Assembly (NCBI GenBank): GCA_035222895.1 | Contig: JAVYIG010000090.1 | Span: forward strand, 124,001-188,000 | Source of the DNA: Strongylocentrotus droebachiensis | Lineage: Eukaryota > Echinodermata > Echinoidea > Camarodonta > Strongylocentrotidae | Reading direction: 5' to 3' | Length of the DNA: 64,000 nt | In this document: piece by piece, positions 27,801 through 36,800 of the stretch | How the letters are laid out: every line of letters begins with the position of its first letter | How positions within the stretch are numbered: position 1 is the first letter of the stretch | Position numbers and translations under genes: made by a program | The notes under the pieces: model-generated | The model's database searches: none | Told to the model about the DNA's origin: nothing | What the model saw: only the letters and a program-made list of their open reading frames with translations

Positions 27801-30800
27801 TCTGAGCTAATGATAACATGATGATTAAGAATTGTTTGCATTTCCCAATAAGGCTTATAGGGATTGCTGACATTACTCTCATGGACTTTGGAATAAAACT
27901 GACCTCAATGATGGCTTTCATCACAAGTCCTGCACCTTTTACCACTGTCATCGATGGATGCTGTCAAAATAAAAAATATGCGGAAGTCAATAAAACAAAA
28001 TTAATCTCTCTATCGCATAAACCTATTACAAAGGCACTGATTTATACTAATGTATACGTGTAGTATATATATATATACATGTATGAAATGGCTTCATTTC
28101 TGATTATAATGGAAGTTACATGTGGTCATACTAAGAAAGACTAAAAATAATGCATGTTAAGTAATATTACTCAAAATTCAAGGTTGGTAGAAGCTTCAAA
28201 AACTATATTTTATTACTCAAAACGTTTAATTCAATAAATATTCACAAACATGGTGGTAGAGAATCAACTAACATACATAGGGTGTGGCTCTCCTATACAC
28301 AGAACAATAATCAATTTTCAAATAATTCTTACCTGGAATAGTCTATAGAGGACACGGCCTTGCTTGGCAACCAGCTCTAAGAGCTGATCGAATAGCGTTC
28401 CATCTGTCGTCTCACTGTACGGCGCACACAAACCAAACGTCAAAAAGTCTAGAAGTGAGACTATCACCAGAGCCCCTGTGCCTCGGAGCTGATGAAGAAA
28501 ACACCAGAGAAGAGAAGTGTCGGGTGAAACGAATTCATAGAGGAGAGGGAGATGGAAACGGGTACATGCCATTTTGTTGTCTTTAGAAGGTAAATGAAAT
28601 CTAGTTTGTTAAGAAACTGCATTTATAAAAGGAATTGTCTGAAGTAAAATTCTGAATTGTTACCATGCTTTGAAAATCAAACATACAAATATATTTGCAA
28701 CTAGTAATACTAATGCAAATACATCCACATCATATTCTATACTAAGGGAAAGATGTTATTAAAGTCACATTTTTACTATCTTTATTATTACTCACTGTTC
28801 CATTCATTCAAGTAATACTATCATAGTTCAACCCTTATATCTTTTCTGTCAAAATAACAGTGTGAGCGATATTGCTCAATCATAACATGTGCGATTGAAA
28901 GTTTTATCTGTGTCATCAGAAATGGACAATGGGATAATAGCTGGTAAGTGTAATTTTTAAACAAAATAGAATCATACATATAGACAGTTTTCTTACCACA
29001 TGTTGGCCAAACAGGTCTAGGAGACTCTCAAGGAAAGACTTGGATGAAAGCAGAGAGGATTTGTTGAGCTGTTCTGTTCTTAGTTCATAGTCATCATGCA
29101 TGGGCTGGAAAAAAAAGCAAATGCAAACAAAAATGAAAGTTACACTAGGTTCTGTTACACATTTGGTCAAACTTTGCAGTAACCTTAAAAGTTACATACC
29201 ACATAAAAAGAATCTAGGTTGATTGATCAATTATGCCCCGCCTGATCCAATGTTACAGAATATTGCATGTTCCATCCTGTATATACCATTTACTAGCCAT
29301 CTCAGAAGTCACTCAACATCCAGATAACGATAGTCATCTTCACTTTGTACAGGGAGTACCAACCCAGTTTAGCCACCTATGCCCAGACTGTACATATAAA
29401 TATTGCATGTATCATTCGTTAAATGGCACATCTTGATTTCCGGTGAGAAAGGGCACAAAGGGCTAGTCTATTATTGTTCATTTAGGGTTTTGAACTAAAA
29501 GCCTGATGACAATTCAGTGAAATACCTGCATAAGAGCACAGAGCATGTCTATAGCTGCATGTGTTACACCATCGTCCTGCCGCTTCAAGGCCTTCACCAC
29601 ACGGATGCCAACTCTCTCACGGAACCTGGAGAAGAAATAAAAATGCAACACAACTTGTTAGGCAAGGGTTTGTGTCCCAATAGGCTTAATATAGGAACCA
29701 CATAGTTCCTGTCGGAAATGGGGTTAAAGACGCATAGTAGTGGGCTCTTTTGGGGGGATTCGACTCCATTTGGGTGTTTACCAAATAACAGGCGTCGTCA
29801 ATCACAGGATTAGCCTTCAGTTTTATGACCACCAGGCCTTATTTAATACTCTGCATTTTCCACCCATTCCCCCATATGGTAAAGTCACAATCTTACATTT
29901 CCCTCACCCAAAGACTCTCCAAGATATTAGAGGGTATTCATTGATGGGACTACAGGTTTGCTGTGTGACATTAATGGTTTTCCCACCAACTCTGGTGTCA
30001 GCGAATTATGAGCTTCTGCACATGGAAACTAACGACCCTCTTCCTATTAAACATCTAAGGGGGAACAGGATGACACTCTATTCCTTTTAGGGTGCGTTCA
30101 AGCGACACTTTTTTACCCTAGAAACGCGGTTTTCAAAGACGTTAATTTTAAAACACGATTGCGTTTAAGCAATTTGTTTGTTTGTTGGGGTCGTAAAAAA
30201 TAAACGTGTTTCAAAACGCTGACAAATTATTATAGTGGCCTGCAAACAAATTCAGAAAGCGAGCGCCAAGGTGACCTATACTTCCTTTGTCAAACTGCGC
30301 AGTGTGATGCGCAGTGGCTTGGCTTGAAATGAGCGAGACTTAGCGTTGATGAAAAATCGCTTAAACGATCTCCGGTAATAACCATGTTTTGTAATTAAAC
30401 AGTGTTTTGATTTGTGATTCATGTTTGTGATTCTAACTTTTTTTTTAAATTGCTTGAATGCACCCTAACTACTACGTGCATGACACATCAATTACTGTAC
30501 TTGGGTTCTGTAGTTATACTTACTTTGGTAATTTGGTGAATGCCCCAAAGCCGGCCTTGGATGCAACCAGTCTCCTCAAAGCCTGAATGTGACTCTCAAG
30601 GATCTCTGCTTGCATTGTCATAGGGTCACCTAATAAAATAAAGATAATATGGAGCTGCCTGAGACCTCACTTAAATTTAAGTTTCATCCTTCATACTATG
30701 AGGTAGCATTCTACATGCAGATGTTGTCTGTAATAATTACATATATTTTTTTTTTGGTATTATTAGCAACATATCTTTATCTTCTGACTTTCATCCAAAC

Positions 30801-33800
30801 TCTACAGTTTGGCGGATGAACAAGAAACCCATAATAAAGGGAGCAGTAGCTCAGAGATTACAGAATTTTTCAAGGAACCAACAGATCGTAAGTTTAAAAA
30901 CAAGTTGGATGACACCATGGGGCTTTAAGTTGGACTTAACTATGGCAGGCTGTTCATGCCACTGTTTGCTCTCACCATTATGATCTTTAGATAATATTTT
31001 GTCCTTCAATAATGATTTGTCAACAAAATGTAAATTCTGTACATTTGTATGTCCCTTGAGAGACCAATGACAGTAAATAGTGAGAGCAAACAGTGGCATG
31101 AACATCCTGCCAAAGTTAGACTTTGTGAAACACCACCAGAGCCCTTAGGTTTGTCATTAATCAGATATCACTTGGTCCCCTGTTACGTATCATCTGTTGA
31201 GCGCCTGAAGGGCACCAACTCGTTAAGTAAAAGTATATAAGTTAACATTCTTTTGGCTCAAGATAGATAATAATAATAATACAGCATTTATTATGCACCA
31301 TTGATCTAGTAAACTATTCTGAGGTGCAGAGGGATAGAATAAGAATGAGATACATAGAGAAATGAGAAGGGGGAAGAAAAGAAAAAAAAAAAAAAAGGGG
31401 AAAAAAAAGGGGGAAAATGCAACATGCGAACATATATATATGATGTGAGAGAAAATCACGCTCAATCTCTCAAACTTACCTTCATGGGCCAGAAGAGCCA
31501 TCAAAGCACCATTGATGAGTTTTTCTTTGTTCTCAGCAAAGAATCCCTTTAGGCAAAAAATGAATAGACAAGCAAACAATGACCGCTGGTGTTGTAACTG
31601 TTATATGTCGTTAACAAATCTCTTTCTTTTCTTTCTTTCTTTCTCATCAGAAAATGCTGTTCAGCTTAAAATAATAATATACACCATTCAAATTTATTTA
31701 TGAAAGTGACTATTAATCAACTTGACCTTGAGCACACTACTTAGAGATTTAGATTGCTATTTATGTTATTTCTTTAACAGATATGACAATTATATGTGTA
31801 TTTCAATATTTTGTTACTTACGTCTTGAGTTACAGCATGTAAAAGACCGCTGTATGAGATGTTGTTGTTGAACCTCATAACTGCTTCATCAAAGTTGTTG
31901 TCTGAAAGTAAATATATTACACAACATCGTATTTAAATTCAGCTCTTGGTTAAACATAGTATGCACAATTTACAGAGCATTTTCATGCACATTGAAAGCA
32001 TGAATAGGTGTTGCAGTTGATTTTCTCCTCACATTACAAAATTTCTTGAAATATCTGAGATTTTTTGCGCATTTTAAAAGAATAGAGTTTGGCACAATTC
32101 AGCAACACCAAAAATTCTACTGTTTCAATGGAAACATTTTGTAATGGTTGTGATTGAAAACCCGCAAATAAATTAAGATTTAAAGATTTTTTTTTTTTAC
32201 TAATACTCCCTTTTTGCAAATATGAATGTTTATAATAACATGATTTCACCCTACATTCTGTGTTATCAACCCATAAATTTTAGAATCCAGAATCTATGAA
32301 AGTCACCATGTCTGTCTGTTAAAGCGGTTGCTTGAAAATGTAATGTTTTGCTTGCCTGGGTTATTGGGTGAATGTATTGAAATACAGCTTAAGATCTGCC
32401 TAATAACTTACTGTATGGCACTGCTAAGAAGCGTAAATGGTGGCTCTCGACGTCTTCGTCGACTGGCACGTACAAGGGCTGCTGCCTTTGACCTCTATCT
32501 GTGAAGGTCATCTTCACACATACATCCCTGTTGCCACTCGCTCTGACGCCATCTAGAACTCCAGCTATTAAATTATCTCTGATCACATGAAATGAAAAGA
32601 AAATCAAATAGGTAACTACTTGAAGTGGAAGAAATTTTAGAGTGGAAGAATGAAGATGGATAATAATTCTAAAATTCTAAATTGATATCTCTCAAAAAAG
32701 AAAAAAAAAAGAAAAAAGGGAGAAACAATACTCTGGTCCGGTACCAAAATATATTAAGTAGAAAGGAAATATACTGAAAACAAGAATAGAAAATGTTTAC
32801 CTTTGAAGAATCGTACTATTTGATATTCTATTCCACCACTAATACAGTATAAACAGGGTGCTACAAGAATTTTTTTCACCACTTGCCCTGTCGGGCAAGT
32901 GGGTTTTCAATTGACTTGCCCAAACAATATTTCCACTTGCCCAAAACTTTAAAGCGAAAAAGGACTCGAGGTTAAAGCATTTATTATCTCGTAATGATAA
33001 GTTAGTGTTTTAGATAGCAAATTAATGCACATACATTATGACTCGCTCGGTCGGATCTTGAGACCGCAGTAATAAATTGAAAACGAGACAAAAACATTCA
33101 TCTGATTTATATGAGCAGCGAGTTTTAAATAATATGTTCACAATCATTAACAGTCATTATGAATAAATATCAAACATTTGACTTTTTGTACTTACTAGAA
33201 AATCCCTGTTGTTTATTCCATTCCGATTCGCACGTGTTCATTTCCCTAGAATAATGACGTCATATTTGGCGTGATTCAACCAATCGGCAATCAGAGAATA
33301 GCAAAGGCCTGTCGGTGCGGCCTGCAGAGCTAGAGAGAGAGAGCGCGAATAAGCTCGCAGCTGGTACGATCGCGCTAGCTGTCTCTAGCTAGCTCACGGC
33401 CGGCCGTGCGTGGAGGCGGAGCGGCATTCATGGCTTGAAGTGTCACTGTTGCATGCGCGCTGAGCTAGCTGAGCTGGCTAGCTGTCTGTGAAGTTTTTTC
33501 GAAATCGGAACGATCGCTTTTTTGCTTCTGGATTTTGACGACGGGTAAGAAGTTGACGGGTGAATGGTAGAGTTCTTGGACACTAGGAAATTACTGTAAA
33601 AGTATCACTTGCCCGAATCGGGCAAGTGATAATTTGATTTACTTGCCCGACGGCTCAATTTGGTTGCCCCGGGACGTCGGGCAAGCGGGTTTGTCGCGCC
33701 CTGATAAACAAATGTATGCAAGGACCCTGCATTACCTAGATACCAAACCACTTTAATTAAGAATATGATTTATTTCTTGATGACAGACAACTATGAAAAA

Positions 33801-36800
33801 AATATTCCTATACATGATACATCTACAATTGTTTTAAAAGACAAAATATAAAAGTTGTTGAATGGACATTCAAACTTACCTATCTGTCGATGTGTATTTC
33901 CTAACTTGACCTTTGACATACTCTAGAAAGAACATCTGTGGGTTGTCTTGGCTACGGATTATTGCAAATATCTACAAAGTGAAAGAACACGAACAAACAA
34001 TTAGCGAGGATAAGAAGATGTGTTTGTCATATTTTTCTTTTTCTGACAGACTGTGAACACATTACTGTTATCATCCTTAGGGCATTTGCTCTCGCGCATT
34101 ATACTGCATGGATCTAGCGTATAATGTACTTTTCTTTGTCTCTTTGCTCTTAAATCTCTCTTCAGTAATCTCTCTGTCGTCTTCCTTTTCTCGCCTTTTT
34201 CCCTTCTTAATTATTCTTCCTCTCTCTATTATGGCTGGTAGTCTTGTCCTTTTTAAAATCTTTCTTCCATGATACTTTAAAATAATGTGCACTTGGTAGT
34301 AGGGCATCAAATGGTAGTCCCGTTCCAAAAAAATGAAATGATACAGCTGTCCCCAGCTCTATATCTTTTAGCCAAGCATGTAACAACATATTCTTTCGTT
34401 TTCCTTCTTTCTACTCTTTCCTCCACATCATAAAACCCCAAAGTTACTATCCAACAATACTAGGGGGTGTTTCACAAAGATCCTAACTTAACTCTAAGTT
34501 GTACTTAACAATTATGGAGAGCCATTTGTAGCCTTAAAATAAAATATACCGGTATTCAAAAGCAAAATATCAAGTATTTTAGATTTTTAGATCAATAACA
34601 TGAAATTTCCTTGATAATAGAAAAATATGATTCAAAATTGTATGCCTTTTAAAATAACTTTTACAAATATTTTCAAAGATGCTAACTGCTTTCCATAATT
34701 TTTAAGTCCAACTTAGAGATAAGTTCAACTCAGGAGCTTGGTGAAACACCCCCTAGATCACATAACATTGACTTACATCACATAGAGGTTTGACTGTGAT
34801 AACACTATAGCTACCAGGATCTCTCTCTACTATACACGTCTCTGTCAGGCATAGCACCCTCCTCTGCGGCTCGTTGTGTCTTGGTGTCCACTTCTGAACC
34901 CCAAACTCAGCTAGTGATGTCAGCGCCTCATCCCCACTACCAGAGAGAGAGAACCAAACCACAATCACAGTGAACGTACATCAAATAAAATAAATTAAAT
35001 CATCCTAGTTTCAATTACATTGTAGAGCTACATGTAGGTATGCATCATTCCAGCAAAGCATAGTTGTCAATGCTAATGCGTATTGACCTCTAGCGCTGTA
35101 TACGTGCTGAGAGGCATCAATTGCACACAACTGCACACTAATGCACACAATGGATACAAAGTGGCTGATTGGCAAGTTTGACAGTAGACTCACGATTTGA
35201 ATTTTCAAAGATTTTTTTCTAACATCGGTAAGTTGAAAATATTGTATTTTACTGCTATTTAGGTGTCATCAATTGTTACTAAAGTACTGATTTTTAGTGA
35301 ACTTTGTTGAGTTTTGTACAGTGATATTTGAAAGGTTGAGATTCAATAGAGGTCGTCTAAAGAGTCTTTAATACACAAGAAATATACTAATGCTGCTATG
35401 TGTGGTCTGCATAGGACCTCCACCACAATTACAGGTAAAATAAGTAAATTAGAAAAAATCTAATCATCTAGTTTCTATAATATTGTAGATGAAAGGTCTG
35501 CATAGGATTTGTACATCTCACTCTGTAAATGGCTATGTGCTGACTACAAATAGTTATCTGGTACACAGATTGCATTAGCCTGACAGATATGCTATATCTA
35601 TCAGCACAATATCGCAAATGAAATATAAAAATATGAAAATAGATATCATTTTGGGCTTGGAGTAAAATAGGAGTTCAGTGCAATTTCACACTAATTATTT
35701 CATCTTTGGTACTTTTAGCGCAGTTTTGTACATGTAGTTGTATTATAACTGTTTGAAGAATCATTTTCCCAGACCCTTTCCACTTCTGTTAACATTTCTC
35801 TGAGGGTCCATGTCACACTTACTTGTATTTGCCAAGTCTGTTGTTCGTGAACTGCTCAAGTGAAATGGGCTCTTTACGTATTCTCAGGATGACTCCTGTG
35901 TAAGTGGCTGCAAATTCGGTAGACTGCTTGATCAGCTGGTCTTTCTGCTCAGTGGCAAAGAGATGCTGAAAAATAGAGCAACAAAAAGGAAGAATAAATA
36001 CGGTTCAGTTAATACAGTCAAACCTGTCTATAGCGACCGTCGGCCCTCTGGTTGCTTACTAACAAGCATTTCTAGATAGATAGCGCCATAGAAATGCCTA
36101 TTATTATTATTATTATTTATGCTTTCTTAGCAGTCAGGTAAAACACTGTGCAAAGTAAGAAACTCACCAATCTGCTGAAGCCCCCATGGGCAATGGCAAA
36201 GCCACCTGGATACCCCGTCACCTGCGTGAATCCTTCGATGTCCTTGTAGTAGTAGGAGCAGATGACTCTTCCCGACGTAGGATCCTTCTGGTCTATGGAA
36301 CATGGAGTCACCTCAAGAACAACGGACCTTCTGGCGTCACTCCAGTGGTGCTTGTATGCATTGTACCTCTGCCAAGGAGCATAAAAAGAGTTTGTAAGTT
36401 TTTTTCAATATCATTGCATCATCACTCGTGAAAGAGAGTTCACAAATAAAACCCTAATCTGTGTACTCCTTTATATTACCGTAATTAATGGTGTATTAAC
36501 CGCACCTTTTTGCCGCCGAAAAAAATTCAAAGTCGGGGGTGCGGTTTATACATGGTACAAGTTTCGATTTATGCCCCTCCACATGGCGCTATGCCTGGCA
36601 ATGTCTCCCGGCTCAGTAATCGGTGTGTTGACTCACCACCCGGAAACTACAACAACACTCAAATTTGTCTGTCATCTTGGTTTGAAAGTAATCTTTCTGG
36701 TAGATTTCAATATGTAGTTGATAAAAATAATTCCTCCAATTTTTCTTCTATTACACGGCGTACCACAAGGTTCTATCCTAGGTCCTCTACTGTTTTTTAA

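Noticed and set aside
29740..30090. 116-residue + strand frame in a DNAJC13 intron
   Set aside because: No recognisable domain or splice context, and its stop abuts a MITE. It is probably chance; I could not exclude a decayed repeat protein.
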